The notes: generated by a model not told the origin, from the letters alone. Positions 24,238 through 33,242 are shown, counted from the stretch's first letter. The stretch: 44,781 nucleotides of DNA from VFKE01 sp031400955 (GCA_031400955.1 JANNQW010000285.1:1-44781); one strand, 5' to 3'. Made by a program: numbers and translations.

Positions 24238-25691
24238 GCTGTTTTCGCGTCAGCAAATCCAGAATAATACCGGCAGAACGAATCGAGCTTCCCATCGGGC
24301 CGGATGACGTGGGTGCAACAGCGGTCGATGCGATCCTCGTCCCAAGTCCATGCGTCCATAAAGGGTTTCACCATAATGCGGAAAGCCATGCTGCGCGTGC
24401 GTTCCATGGTCTTGAGCAGTTCGCCGAGCTCTGTGTTCTCGCAACCGCAGCGGGCCAAGTCTTCGAGAGTGTAATGCATCTTGTCGTGCAGGAATCCCTG
24501 GAGCTTCGTGAAGTCGAGGAAATCGCTAACGTGATAAATGCTGCTGCCACGACGGATGAGATAGCCGATGGTTGCGCAGTTGGGATCGCCGCAAGGCAGC
24601 GGCGTGAAGTCTTCAAAGCGAAGCTGGCCGTTCGAGTGCTCCACGAGGGAAAGGAGAATGTCGGCGGTATTGAGCCGGGTTTGAAATGTGAAAGCTGGAA
24701 TGCCGAATGCGGATTGAGGCTGCTGCACTACTTGATTTCGCATTCCGAGTTCCGCATTCCCAATTCCCGATCTTCCACTACCGAAAACTGGCTGAAGCGT
24801 GATGCCGTGAATAATTTCATGGTCGAGCCCGAAACGGGCGGCGTCCCAAAGATTTGCGATGTTGTCTGGCGTCACAGTCATCGCGAGCGTGATGGGCAGG
24901 TTCGCTGCGGCGCAGTTTGCGATGACCCGCTGGCGCATCTCACGCAAGTCGACCCCTCGAAGCTCCTTCTGACCGGCTGACTGCGTGCCATCGAATTGAA
25001 GATAAAGTTGAAGGCCGGTGCCGTTGAATGAATCGGAGAGCTGCCGTGCAAACTGCGGGTCTTTCGCGAGCAGCACGCCGTTGGTATTGAGCAGCACAAA
25101 ATCGATCAATGGGTGCTGCTTGAGCCAGGTGCAGAGTTCAAACAATTGCGGATGCAATGTCGGCTCCCCGCCACTCAGCTGGATGATCTCGATCTTGCCT
25201 TTGCGATCAATCACACCTTGCACGCGCGATTTGATTTCATCGAGCGGCACTGCATCCACTTTCGCTCCAGTGCCGACGGGCGAGTCGGCATAGCAGGTGG
25301 GGCACGCGAGGTTGCAAGAGTTCACGATCTCGATCAGCGCCAGGCAAGTCGAAAGAGTCTCCACAGGATTGTCGCCCCTGCCATCTGCATTTCTTCCCAG
25401 CGTGCCAGCCGCATCGCCGTTTGCGGAACAACATCCGCCACTGGAGCAGCTAGCGCCATTGCGGTTTTCTTCCTTCCCCTGCGCCAACCAATAGAATCGG
25501 GCATCGCTGGCGATGCAGGCGGAGAACTCTCCATGCACGGCGCATGTGCGATCTAGATAGACTTTACCATCGCGTTTCACGACGCTCGCGGGACATGCTG
25601 CGTGGCACACGGGGCAACGTGAAGTGGTGCGTTTCAAAACCTCCCCGGATGCGGGACGGCTTGTCACAGGTATGGTGAGTGACTTTTCCAA
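24231..25691 (-). CDS. Radical SAM enzyme resembling the tetraether lipid synthase (Tes/COG1964) family
   Basis: 486 residues. An N-terminal Cys cluster (CPVCHAAC 26-33 and Cys50) looks like a rubredoxin or zinc knuckle. The radical SAM cluster is CNLACPTC (126-133), followed by LSGGEPTLHP (172-181). C-terminal cysteines at 367/372, 415/417, 458/459 and 473 (ending CCTHVIRPDGKLDSFCRYY) suggest auxiliary iron-sulfur clusters. This layout matches the archaeal Tes family, which couples lipid chains by C-C bond formation; bacterial members are largely uncharacterised. Two extra segments interrupt the fold: a Gly/Ser/Cys-rich loop (79-95) and a palindrome-coded insert (about 309-333). TTG at 25691 is the start, 11 bases after GGAGG. 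Overlap with the Lgt-like gene points to a lipid substrate. Confidence 0.85.
   Translation of the reverse strand: MEKSLTIPVTSRPASGEVLKRTTSRCPVCHAACPASVVKRDGKVYLDRTCAVHGEFSACIASDARFYWLAQGKEENRNGASCSSGGCCSANGDAAGTLGRNADGRGDNPVETLSTCLALIEIVNSCNLACPTCYADSPVGTGAKVDAVPLDEIKSRVQGVIDRKGKIEIIQLSGGEPTLHPQLFELCTWLKQHPLIDFVLLNTNGVLLAKDPQFARQLSDSFNGTGLQLYLQFDGTQSAGQKELRGVDLREMRQRVIANCAAANLPITLAMTVTPDNIANLWDAARFGLDHEIIHGITLQPVFGSGRSGIGNAELGMRNQVVQQPQSAFGIPAFTFQTRLNTADILLSLVEHSNGQLRFEDFTPLPCGDPNCATIGYLIRRGSSIYHVSDFLDFTKLQGFLHDKMHYTLEDLARCGCENTELGELLKTMERTRSMAFRIMVKPFMDAWTWDEDRIDRCCTHVIRPDGKLDSFCRYYSGFADAKTAC
24697..24770. repeat. Inverted-repeat insert within the radical SAM gene
   Basis: GGAATGCCGAATGCGGATTG (from 24697) pairs imperfectly with the reverse complement of TTCGCATTCCGAGTTCCGC and its continuation (to 24770). 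It is read in frame as an Asn/Gln-rich insert (GIGNAELGMRNQ, then QSAFGIPAF) between conserved blocks of the enzyme. GGAATGCGG-type units are simple degenerate repeats. Confidence 0.6.
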
Positions 25692-25702
25692 TTAGTAAAT
25701 AT

Positions 25703-25707
25703 CCTCC
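25703..25707 (-). promoter_or_regulatory. Ribosome binding site for the radical SAM gene
   Basis: GGAGG on the minus strand lies 11 bases before TTG at 25691. No ATG or GTG lies near enough downstream to keep the N-terminal CxxC motif, so this site supports the TTG start. Confidence 0.5.
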
Positions 25708-25826
25708 ATTTGAATGACGCGAGACTACCGAGAAAACCGCCGCTTACGACTCAATAAGTGGCTGAATCTGCTTTTACGTAAACCTATTCTGTTAATTTTG
25801 TAAATTCTGTCTAAAGATCACATTCC

Positions 25827-27137
25827 ATGCGCTCCGCTGCGATTCAAATCGTGCAAACTCTCGTGCAAGCCGGTCACCAGGCCGTCTTCGCCGGCGGCTG
25901 TGTGCGCGACATGCTGCGCGGGACGGATGCAAAGGACTACGACATTGCCACCAGCGCGCGGCCTGAAGAAGTGCAGCGCCTCTTTGCAAAATCGTATGCG
26001 GTGGGCGCGCATTTCGGCGTAATCATCGTGCGGCTCGATGAATATTCTTTCGAGGTCGCCACGTTCCGCCGCGACGGAAAATATTCGGATGCGCGCAGGC
26101 CGGACACCGTGGAGTTCACCGATGCGGAGGAGGATGCCAAACGGCGTGATTTCACCGTGAATGGATTATTTTACGATCCGCTCAAGGACGAAGTGCTGGA
26201 CTATGTCGGTGGCCGGGCGGACCTCGAGCAGAAAATTCTGCGTGCCATCGGCGATCCCGCATCCCGCTTTGGTGAGGATCACCTTCGGCTGCTGCGTGCA
26301 GTGCGCTTCGCCACGACACTGGAGTTTTCGATTGAGGAACAAACCTACCACGCCATGTGCGCTCTGAGCGCCGGGATCAAGACCATCAGCTCGGAACGCA
26401 TCCGTGACGAACTCTCGCGCATTTTCCTGCATCCGAACCGCGTGCGCGGCTTCGACCTCCTGGTGGAGACCGGCTTGATGATGGAGATTCTGCCAGAGAT
26501 CATGCGACTCAAGGGCTGCGAGCAGCCGCCGCAGTTTCATCCGGAAGGCGATGTCTTCGTGCATACGCGCATCATGCTAGGGCTGCTGCCGCCGGATGCA
26601 TCACTGCCGCTCATCTTGTCAGTCTTGTTCCACGACATCGCCAAGCCCGCAACATTCGCAGTGGACGAGACTGGCCGCATCCGATTCAACAACCACGACA
26701 AACTAGGCGCGCAGATGACGGAGGAAATCCTGCGGCGGTTAAAATTCCCCAACGCCATCATCAGCCCCGCCGTCGATGCCGTGGACAATCACATGGTCTT
26801 CAAGGACGTGAAGCAGATGCGGGTTTCACGGCTCAAGCGCTTCCTTGCGCGCCCGACGATCGAGGATGAACTCGAACTGCTTCGCGTGGATTGCTCCAGC
26901 AGCCACGCCATGCTGGACAACTACGAGTTCCTCCGCGCCAAGCAGGTAGAATTTGCCAGCCAGCCTGAACCTCTGATTCCGAAGCCGCTGATCAACGGAC
27001 ACGATCTCATCTCGCTCGGTTTCACGCCCGGCCCCAAGATTCGCGATGTTCTTAACGGCGCACAGAACCTCCAACTCGAAGGCACACTGCGCACGCGGGA
27101 GGAGGCTTTGGAATGGGTGGCAAAGCAGAGCAAGTGA
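25827..27137 (+). CDS. cca: CCA-adding-type tRNA nucleotidyltransferase with HD domain
   Basis: 436 residues of the class II nucleotidyltransferase family. The active site is GGCVRDMLRG (23-32) with DYDIATS (37-43), and RRDFTVNGLFYDP (108-120) is the nucleotide-recognition block. The tRNA-binding region continues GEDHLRLLRAVRFATTLEF (about 149-167). An HD phosphohydrolase-type motif appears in SVLFHDIAKP around 263-272. Together these fit CCA tRNA nucleotidyltransferase; separate CC- or A-adding activity or a poly(A) polymerase cannot be excluded from sequence. It diverges from the radical SAM gene across 135 bases and precedes a lipoprotein gene with 72 bases between. Confidence 0.9.
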   Translation: MRSAAIQIVQTLVQAGHQAVFAGGCVRDMLRGTDAKDYDIATSARPEEVQRLFAKSYAVGAHFGVIIVRLDEYSFEVATFRRDGKYSDARRPDTVEFTDAEEDAKRRDFTVNGLFYDPLKDEVLDYVGGRADLEQKILRAIGDPASRFGEDHLRLLRAVRFATTLEFSIEEQTYHAMCALSAGIKTISSERIRDELSRIFLHPNRVRGFDLLVETGLMMEILPEIMRLKGCEQPPQFHPEGDVFVHTRIMLGLLPPDASLPLILSVLFHDIAKPATFAVDETGRIRFNNHDKLGAQMTEEILRRLKFPNAIISPAVDAVDNHMVFKDVKQMRVSRLKRFLARPTIEDELELLRVDCSSSHAMLDNYEFLRAKQVEFASQPEPLIPKPLINGHDLISLGFTPGPKIRDVLNGAQNLQLEGTLRTREEALEWVAKQSK

Positions 27138-27209
27138 CTCATTCCCGCCTGACGAAGATTTTTCAATTTTCAGCTTGTGCGCCATGCTATTCACAGGATA
27201 ACTCGCGCC

Positions 27210-28004
27210 ATGAAAAGATTCATCACCTCTGTCAGTACCCTCGCAGCCACGCTGCTGTTGTCGGCTTGTTTTGAAATGTCATCTGTCGTAACCGTCAATA
27301 AAAACGGCACCGGCACCATTGAGGAGACCGCACTGGTCGGCGCGCAACTGAAGGCCATGATGGCTTCCATGCCTGCCGATGCTGGCGGACAAGGCGGGCC
27401 GAACATGAAGGATATATTGCCGGACAAGGCCAAGGCTGAGGAACGCGCCAAAAAGCTCGGCGAAGGTGTGACCGTGAAGTCACACGAACCCGTGAAGATG
27501 CCCGATGGTCGCGAAGGCGTGAAAGTCACCTATGCCGTGGCTGACATCAACAAGCTCAATTATCAACCCTTCGACGCCAAAGGCGGTGAAGGCGGCGAAT
27601 CGAAACCGATCACTTTCGCGTTGAAAGGAGACACGCTGAACGTCAGCCTCCCGCCCGACAAACCAAAGGAAAAATCAGCTCCTGAAAAGCCGAAGATGCC
27701 CGCCGAGCAAATGCAGGCTCAGATGGCGATGATGAAGCCCATGTTCGCCGGCATGAGAATGGCCGTCCAGATCAAAGGTGGCAGCGGCATCGCCAGCAGC
27801 GACGCCTCCAATCTGAGCGGCGACACCGTGACCATCATGGATATCCAGTTCGACAAGCTCATGGAGAAGCCCGAGGTCTTCGGTAAATTCATGGAGACGG
27901 CCGACGACAAAGACATGTCCCCCGCCAAAGCCGCCGAGCAGTTCAAAGGCGTGGACGGCATCAAGGTCGAGGGTAAGGAGAAGATCATGATCAAGCTGAA
28001 GTAA
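27210..28004 (+). CDS. Lipoprotein of unknown function
   Basis: 264 residues. A lipoprotein signal ends in a lipobox (TLLLSAC) with Cys20 as the lipid-modified residue. The mature part begins FEMSSVVTVNKNGTGTIEET, a pattern seen in small surface lipoproteins of Verrucomicrobia and Planctomycetes; it is rich in Lys, Met and Ala and repeats KPKEKSAPEKPKMPAEQ-like charged tracts (about 155-170). No enzyme motif. I use the ATG at 27210; a GTG upstream at 27177 would add eleven residues before the signal peptide. A strong terminator follows the gene. Confidence 0.8.
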   Translation: MKRFITSVSTLAATLLLSACFEMSSVVTVNKNGTGTIEETALVGAQLKAMMASMPADAGGQGGPNMKDILPDKAKAEERAKKLGEGVTVKSHEPVKMPDGREGVKVTYAVADINKLNYQPFDAKGGEGGESKPITFALKGDTLNVSLPPDKPKEKSAPEKPKMPAEQMQAQMAMMKPMFAGMRMAVQIKGGSGIASSDASNLSGDTVTIMDIQFDKLMEKPEVFGKFMETADDKDMSPAKAAEQFKGVDGIKVEGKEKIMIKLK

Positions 28005-28030
28005 TCTGCCAAATCAGAATTTCTGAATTC

Positions 28031-28062
28031 AAAGGCCGGAGCGCATGCTCCGGCCTTTTTTT
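28031..28062 (+). terminator. Intrinsic terminator after the lipoprotein gene
   Basis: Perfect stem AAAGGCCGGAGC / GCTCCGGCCTTT around a short GCAT loop, followed directly by a run of T. It lies 26 bases after the lipoprotein stop. Confidence 0.92.
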
Positions 28063-28068
28063 GCGCTT

Positions 28069-28126
28069 GTTGTGCGCGCTTCAGCGCGTCTGGTATTCTG
28101 TAGTGACGCGCTAAAGCGCGCACAAC
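28069..28126. repeat. Dispersed hairpin repeat, copy 2
   Basis: Same arms as copy 1 at 3754-3809 (GTTGTGCGCGCTTCAGCGCG ... CGCTAAAGCGCGCACAAC) with a related central loop containing ATTCTG. It lies immediately after an intrinsic terminator and just before the hemB stop, between convergent genes. Confidence 0.85.
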
Positions 28127-28134
28127 GAACAATT

Positions 28135-29106
28135 CTACAACCACCCCGCCACATCCTTCGCGAAATAAGTCAGGATCATGTCTGCACCGGCGCGTCGGAT
28201 ACCGACAAGCGTTTCAAGTACCGTCTTTTTCTCGTCTATCCAGCCGCTAGCAGCGGCGGACTTGATCATCAGATATTCTCCGCTCACCTGATAGGCAGCG
28301 ATAGGCAACAAGGTGATTTGTCGAAGCCGATGGATGATGTCGAGATACGGTGTCGCAGGTTTTATCATCAGGATGTCCGCGCCCTCCGCTTCATCGATCT
28401 TGGCCTCGCGCTCTGCCTCGCGGGCGTTGGCCGGATCCATCTGATAAGTTTTCTTATCGCCGATTCGCGGAGCAGAATCGAGCGCACCTCGAAACGGGCC
28501 GTAATACGCGCTGGCATACTTGGCAGCATAGGAAAGGATGGAGAGCTCGGTGAAAGCTTCCATGTCAAGGGCTTCACGAATGGCTGCGATGCGACCGTCC
28601 ATCATGTCGCTCGGCGCCACGATGTCCGCGCCCGCTTTCGCATGGCAGAGCGCCTGCTTGCACAGAGCGTCCACGGTTTCGTCATTCAGGATACGACCAT
28701 CGTCCGCAACCAGGCCGTCATGACCGTCGCTGTTGTAGGGATCAAGCGCGACATCGGTGATGACCATCAGCGATGGATGAGCGGCCTTCAGCGCCTTGAT
28801 GGCTCGCGGCACCAGACCCTTCGGATTCCACGCCTCCTCGCATGCGCGCGTTTTCAATTTGCCCGAGATCGCCGGAAACAGAACAACCCCCGGAATGCCC
28901 AGTGCATGAGCTTCGCCCGCTTCCTTCACGAGTCCATCGAGACTCCAGCGCTTGCAACCCGGCATGGAGGCGATCTGTTGATCATCCTTGCCCGCGTGCA
29001 GAAAGAGCGGATAAATCAAATGCGCCGCAGTCAGTTCGGACTCACGCACGAGATCGCGAATAGCGGCTGACTTGCGGTTACGGCGGGGGCGGATGGGAAG
29101 GTTCAT
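28135..29106 (-). CDS. hemB: Delta-aminolevulinic acid dehydratase (HemB)
   Basis: Condenses two 5-aminolevulinate molecules to porphobilinogen in heme synthesis; 323 residues is normal. The two active-site lysines are Lys196 (AAKYASAYYGPFRG) and the Schiff-base Lys249 (DILMIKPATPYLD). The metal loop reads DVALDPYNSDGHDG (118-131): the three zinc-binding cysteines of the E. coli-type enzyme are replaced by Asp and other residues, so this is the zinc-independent, Asp-rich type that uses Mg or K. cysS lies 30 bases upstream on the same strand and may share a transcript. Confidence 0.96.
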   Translation of the reverse strand: MNLPIRPRRNRKSAAIRDLVRESELTAAHLIYPLFLHAGKDDQQIASMPGCKRWSLDGLVKEAGEAHALGIPGVVLFPAISGKLKTRACEEAWNPKGLVPRAIKALKAAHPSLMVITDVALDPYNSDGHDGLVADDGRILNDETVDALCKQALCHAKAGADIVAPSDMMDGRIAAIREALDMEAFTELSILSYAAKYASAYYGPFRGALDSAPRIGDKKTYQMDPANAREAEREAKIDEAEGADILMIKPATPYLDIIHRLRQITLLPIAAYQVSGEYLMIKSAAASGWIDEKKTVLETLVGIRRAGADMILTYFAKDVAGWL

Positions 29107-29136
29107 GATCAGACAGAATTAACGGAATAAACAGAA

Positions 29137-30579
29137 TTACGATCTCGGAATAACACTAAACCCTTCTTTGGTGTCCTTGATGACCCAGCCAGCCAGCTCC
29201 AGCTTCTTGCGCAGTTCATCCGCAGCGGACCAGTTCTTCGTTTGCTTCGCTACCCAGCGTTGTTCGGCGAGTAGTTGAATGTCATCGGGCACGGTGACGG
29301 TTTCCTCCGCAATGATTTCGGGAAGCACAATGCCGATGGCATCGAGGACGAAAAGCAGGTTTCCTAACACCGCTTTGGAATCAGCAGCGGAAAAGTCTGC
29401 CACCTTCGTGCTTTTCACGACACCGAAGACGCAACCGAGTGCCTTGGGGACGTTCAGGTCATCGAGCAGCGCGAACCATGCAGCCTCAAAGATTCCAGCG
29501 TTTCCATTATTGACGAATTCATCATGCGACTGCGGAGTCGTGGCGCCAGTCTTGTCGCGCAGTGCCTTCTCGAATTTCGCAAGGCTCGCCAGCGCAGAGC
29601 GCGCGGCGTCCAGTGAGTGCAAAGTAAAATTCAGCGGGCCGCGATAGTGGCCGCTTACGAGCACATAACGGACCTCAGCCGGCGTGAATCCGCGCTGTTT
29701 CAGATCATCGAGCGTATAGAGATTGCCCAGGCTCTTGCTCATCTTTCCGCCGTCGACCATGAGATGTGCGATGTGCATCCAGTGCCGCGCGAAATGGCCG
29801 CCGGTGGCGCAGCAGCTCTGGGCAATCTCGTTCTCGTGATGCGGGAAGATAAGGTCGATGCCGCCGCTATGGAGATCAAACTCCGCGCCGAGATATTCCA
29901 ACGACATCGCGCTGCACTCCAAGTGCCAGCCGGGCCGTCCTCTGCCCCAAGGGCTGTCCCAAACGTTGTCGCCGTCCTCGGGCTTGTGGGCTTTCCACAA
30001 GGCAAAATCTGCCAGTGCGTCCTTGCTGTATTCGTCGCTGTCGTTCGCACCCTGCGCGGCACCAAGACGAAGCTCGCGATCCTCGAGATGCGATAGCTTC
30101 CCGTAATCGGCGAATGACGCGACACGGAAATAAACCGAGCCGTCGCCAGCTTTGTAAGCATGACCTTTCTTGATCAGATCCTCGATCATCTTGATCTGAT
30201 GCGGGATGTGGTCCGTCGCCTTCGGCTCCTCATGCGGCGGCAACAGATTCAGCGCGGCGCAGTCGTGATGAAAGAGCTTCGTCCAATACTGTGTGAATTC
30301 CGTCAGTGACTGACCAGCCTTGATGGAATCACGGATCGTCTTGTCATCCACGTCAGTGATGTTGCGCACATGCAGCGTAGGGGTGCCGCTCAACTCCACG
30401 ACACGACGAAAAACATCCTGAGCTATGAATGTGCGGAAGTTCCCGATGTGCGCCGGGCCGTAAACCGTGGGGCCGCAGCCATAGAAGCCGAGCCGTTTCC
30501 CATCGGCGGGCGCAACCGTGAGCAACTGGCGGCTTAGCGTGTCGTGAAGCTGGAGTTTCTGCAATGCGGTTGCGGACAT
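29137..30579 (-). CDS. cysS: Cysteinyl-tRNA synthetase (CysS)
   Basis: 480-residue class I synthetase. HIGH-type motif PAHIGNFRTF (42-51), preceded by GFYGCGPTVYG where Cys35 is a zinc ligand. A further zinc ligand set lies in GWHLECSAMSL and in FPHHENEIAQS. KMSKS motif GGKMSKSLGN follows around residue 270. The C-terminal anticodon-binding helices are intact (EQRWVAKQTKNWSAADELRK). Start ATG at 30579; the next gene upstream (MFS) is divergent with 82 bases between starts. hemB is downstream. Confidence 0.96.
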   Translation of the reverse strand: MSATALQKLQLHDTLSRQLLTVAPADGKRLGFYGCGPTVYGPAHIGNFRTFIAQDVFRRVVELSGTPTLHVRNITDVDDKTIRDSIKAGQSLTEFTQYWTKLFHHDCAALNLLPPHEEPKATDHIPHQIKMIEDLIKKGHAYKAGDGSVYFRVASFADYGKLSHLEDRELRLGAAQGANDSDEYSKDALADFALWKAHKPEDGDNVWDSPWGRGRPGWHLECSAMSLEYLGAEFDLHSGGIDLIFPHHENEIAQSCCATGGHFARHWMHIAHLMVDGGKMSKSLGNLYTLDDLKQRGFTPAEVRYVLVSGHYRGPLNFTLHSLDAARSALASLAKFEKALRDKTGATTPQSHDEFVNNGNAGIFEAAWFALLDDLNVPKALGCVFGVVKSTKVADFSAADSKAVLGNLLFVLDAIGIVLPEIIAEETVTVPDDIQLLAEQRWVAKQTKNWSAADELRKKLELAGWVIKDTKEGFSVIPRS

Positions 30580-30661
30580 GAAGGGCTAATGAAGCGCGGG
30601 CAGCCCATCTTTGCAAAGAATTGCCCGAGAGAACTTGCCAGACGTAATCCCTGCGTCACCC

Positions 30662-31957
30662 ATGCTCATGCCTCGCAACTGCGCGCTTTTCGTCTGGTTC
30701 CGTATCCTATTCAACTGCCGGTTCTACTATCCCGTCTATACGATTCTGTTTCTCGACTTCGGGCTGAACCTCTCGCAGATCGCCCTACTGAACGTGACGT
30801 GGGCTGTCAGCATCGTGTGCCTCGATCTGCCGCTGGGCGCGCTGGCAGACGTGATCGGGCGACGGCGCATGGTGATTATCGCCGCATCGCTCATGGTGGT
30901 GGAGATGCTCGTTTTCGCGTGCGTGCCAGTCGGTGGGCCATGGGTGTTTTTTGTATTTCTGATCAATCGCGTGCTCAGTGGCGCGGCGGAGGCGTTCGCC
31001 AGTGGGGCGGATGAGGCCATGGCTTACGATTCGATACCCCAAGACGAGCGCGCATCAGTGTGGCCCCTCGTGATGGGGCGATTGAATCGATGGACGGCGG
31101 CGGGGTTCATCATCGCAGCGTTGACGGGTGCATTCGTTTACGATTCGCAAAAGATGAGCGCGCTCATGGGAATGGCGCTCGCGAAGTCCACGACGCTAAA
31201 ATTGCCCATTTACCTTTGCGTGCTGTCCGCGATGGGCTGTCTCGCGGTCGCGCTCTCAATGAATGAGGCAAAGCACGAAGGGCAGGCGCTTTCATTCCGC
31301 GAGAAACTTCGCACAAGCTGGCGCGGCATCCGCAACGCCGGTGCGTGGATCTGGCGCACACCGGCACCGCTGCTGCTGCTGACGCTGGGCTTCCTGCTCG
31401 ACAGTATCGTGCGGCTTTTTTACACCGTGGGGAGCAATTACTACCGTCTGGTCGGAATTGAAGAAGCCTGGTTCGGCGTGATATCCGTCGTGGGCTCGCT
31501 GCTCGCGCTTTTCACCAGCAGTTGGATGGAATGGCTTGTGAAACATCGCAGCGCACGGTTCAATTTCCTCGTCGTGATCGCGATGGTGGCGTGGGGTTTG
31601 ATCGTGCTGGCGAATCCGGTGAATGGCTGGCTGGGTGTGGTGCTGCTGGCACCGATTCTTCTCTCAATGCGATTCTTCCAGTTCTTCCTCTCTCATTATT
31701 TGAATGACCTGACTGATTCCGCTCACCGGGCGACGGTGCTGAGCTTCAAAAGCCTCTCCATGAACCTCGCGTATGGCACACTGACACTCTTTTTCGGCTG
31801 CCAGACAGCATTTCTCGCGGGGAAGCTCGGATTGAAGAATGAAGACCCGCTAGTGTTCGCGACCGCGCTGACCTGGTGGCCGTGGTGGTTTGGTGGCACC
31901 ATGCTGACCTACGCCGGGCTGCGCATCTGGAAACTCAGGTCCGCCCTGCGAGGTTGA
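30662..31957 (+). CDS. Major facilitator superfamily transporter
   Basis: 431 residues, about twelve hydrophobic helices. The first cytoplasmic loop has the MFS motif-A pattern, DLPLGALADVIGRRRMVI (about 55-72), with Gly, Asp and the Arg triplet. The middle loop (around 200-225) is charged, as expected between the two six-helix halves. The substrate cannot be told. I use the ATG at 30662; a TTG upstream extends the frame with no family-like sequence, and an ATG two codons later is also possible. A homoserine-dehydrogenase-like gene follows after 37 bases on the same strand. Confidence 0.85.
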   Translation: MLMPRNCALFVWFRILFNCRFYYPVYTILFLDFGLNLSQIALLNVTWAVSIVCLDLPLGALADVIGRRRMVIIAASLMVVEMLVFACVPVGGPWVFFVFLINRVLSGAAEAFASGADEAMAYDSIPQDERASVWPLVMGRLNRWTAAGFIIAALTGAFVYDSQKMSALMGMALAKSTTLKLPIYLCVLSAMGCLAVALSMNEAKHEGQALSFREKLRTSWRGIRNAGAWIWRTPAPLLLLTLGFLLDSIVRLFYTVGSNYYRLVGIEEAWFGVISVVGSLLALFTSSWMEWLVKHRSARFNFLVVIAMVAWGLIVLANPVNGWLGVVLLAPILLSMRFFQFFLSHYLNDLTDSAHRATVLSFKSLSMNLAYGTLTLFFGCQTAFLAGKLGLKNEDPLVFATALTWWPWWFGGTMLTYAGLRIWKLRSALRG

Positions 31958-31994
31958 CACGCCCGCCATCAGATGCTTGTTGCGCGTTCACATT

Positions 31995-33242
31995 ATGCTA
32001 GCTGAACTCAAACAACGCCAAAAAGAAGGCCGTCCGATTAACGTGGGGTTGATCGGCTGCGGGGCCATGGGACTCGGAATAGCATATCAAGTCGGAAAGA
32101 CCCCCGGCATGAAGCTGACTTTCGTGGCCGATTTCAATGAAGAAGCGGCCAAAAAGGCCGCAGAAGTCTACGGCAAGCCCACCAAAATCCTCAAGGACGG
32201 TATGGCCGCATTGCAGGACGAGAAAATCCCCTGCGACGTGTTCGTGGAGGCAACCAACTCCATCATCGCCGCCTACGATTACTGCACTGCCGCCATCGCC
32301 CGCAAGGCGCACTGTGTGCTCATGAACGCTGAAGTGGACGCGATTCTCGGCTATCTCCTTCGTGATGCCGCGGCCAAACAGGGCGTCATCGTCACTAGTG
32401 ACTCAGGCGATCAGCACGGCGTGCTGGCGCGCATGATGGAAGAGATCGAGATGTGGGGCTTCGATATCGTGCAAGCCGGCAACATGAAGGGCTTCCTCCA
32501 GCGCGACCAGACCCTCGAAGGCATCGCGCCCATCGCGAAGAAGCTCAAACTTTCCACCGTGCAATGCCTCGCTTACACGGACGGCTCGAAGCTGAATATC
32601 GAAATGTCCGTGATCGCCAACGAATACGGCCTCACGCCTTTCGTGCCAGGCATGGAAGGCCCCCGCGCCAACAAGATGCAGGACGTCATCGACGTTTTCG
32701 ACTTCGACAAATACAACGGCCAAGGCCGCGTGGATTACATTCTCGGCGCCAAGGAGCACGGTGGCGGCGTCTACGTTGTCGCCAAGTGCGAAAGCGAATT
32801 CCAGCAGGGTTACATGAACTATTACAAGGTGACCAACAAGCACCCCTACTACGTGTTCCTGCGCCCGTATCACCTGTGCCATCTGGAAACCCCGCGTGCC
32901 ATTGCTCTGGCCGCGCTTTACGGCAAGGCAGTCTGCACCATGCGCATGGGCCGCGTGACAGACACCTTTGCCTATGCAAAGAAGGATCTTAAAGCGGGTG
33001 ATATTGTGCAGCACGCCATCGGCGGCGATGAGGTCTATGGCCTGATCGACGAAGCGAAAAAGGCCGACGCCGCAAACCACGTTCCACAGGGTGTGCTCGA
33101 CATCGAAGGCATTCCGGATCGCCCGGTCATCAAGCGCAAGGTCGCCAAGAACACGCCGCTGACTTGGGATGATGTGGAGATTCCCGCAAACCGGATGGTT
33201 GCGCTTTGGGAAAAACAAAAACCTCTTGTCGGTCTGAAGTAG
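31995..33242 (+). CDS. Homoserine-dehydrogenase-like NAD(P) oxidoreductase with SAF domain (COG4091 type)
   Basis: 415 residues. A Rossmann nucleotide site NVGLIGCGAMGLGIAYQVG lies near the N-terminus (about 16-34). FVEATNSIIAAYDYC and VLMNAEVDAILGYLL follow, then a catalytic-like core (YTDGSKLNIEMSVIANEYGL) and the C-terminal SAF-type region (RPVIKRKVAKNTPLTWDDVE). This is the COG4091 family, distinct from ThrA/Hom, often found beside sugar or polysaccharide genes. The reaction is not established; true homoserine dehydrogenase is doubtful. The start ATG at 31995 is preceded by an in-frame TTG. The FAD oxidoreductase follows after 12 bases, so the two likely act together. Confidence 0.85.
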   Translation: MLAELKQRQKEGRPINVGLIGCGAMGLGIAYQVGKTPGMKLTFVADFNEEAAKKAAEVYGKPTKILKDGMAALQDEKIPCDVFVEATNSIIAAYDYCTAAIARKAHCVLMNAEVDAILGYLLRDAAAKQGVIVTSDSGDQHGVLARMMEEIEMWGFDIVQAGNMKGFLQRDQTLEGIAPIAKKLKLSTVQCLAYTDGSKLNIEMSVIANEYGLTPFVPGMEGPRANKMQDVIDVFDFDKYNGQGRVDYILGAKEHGGGVYVVAKCESEFQQGYMNYYKVTNKHPYYVFLRPYHLCHLETPRAIALAALYGKAVCTMRMGRVTDTFAYAKKDLKAGDIVQHAIGGDEVYGLIDEAKKADAANHVPQGVLDIEGIPDRPVIKRKVAKNTPLTWDDVEIPANRMVALWEKQKPLVGLK

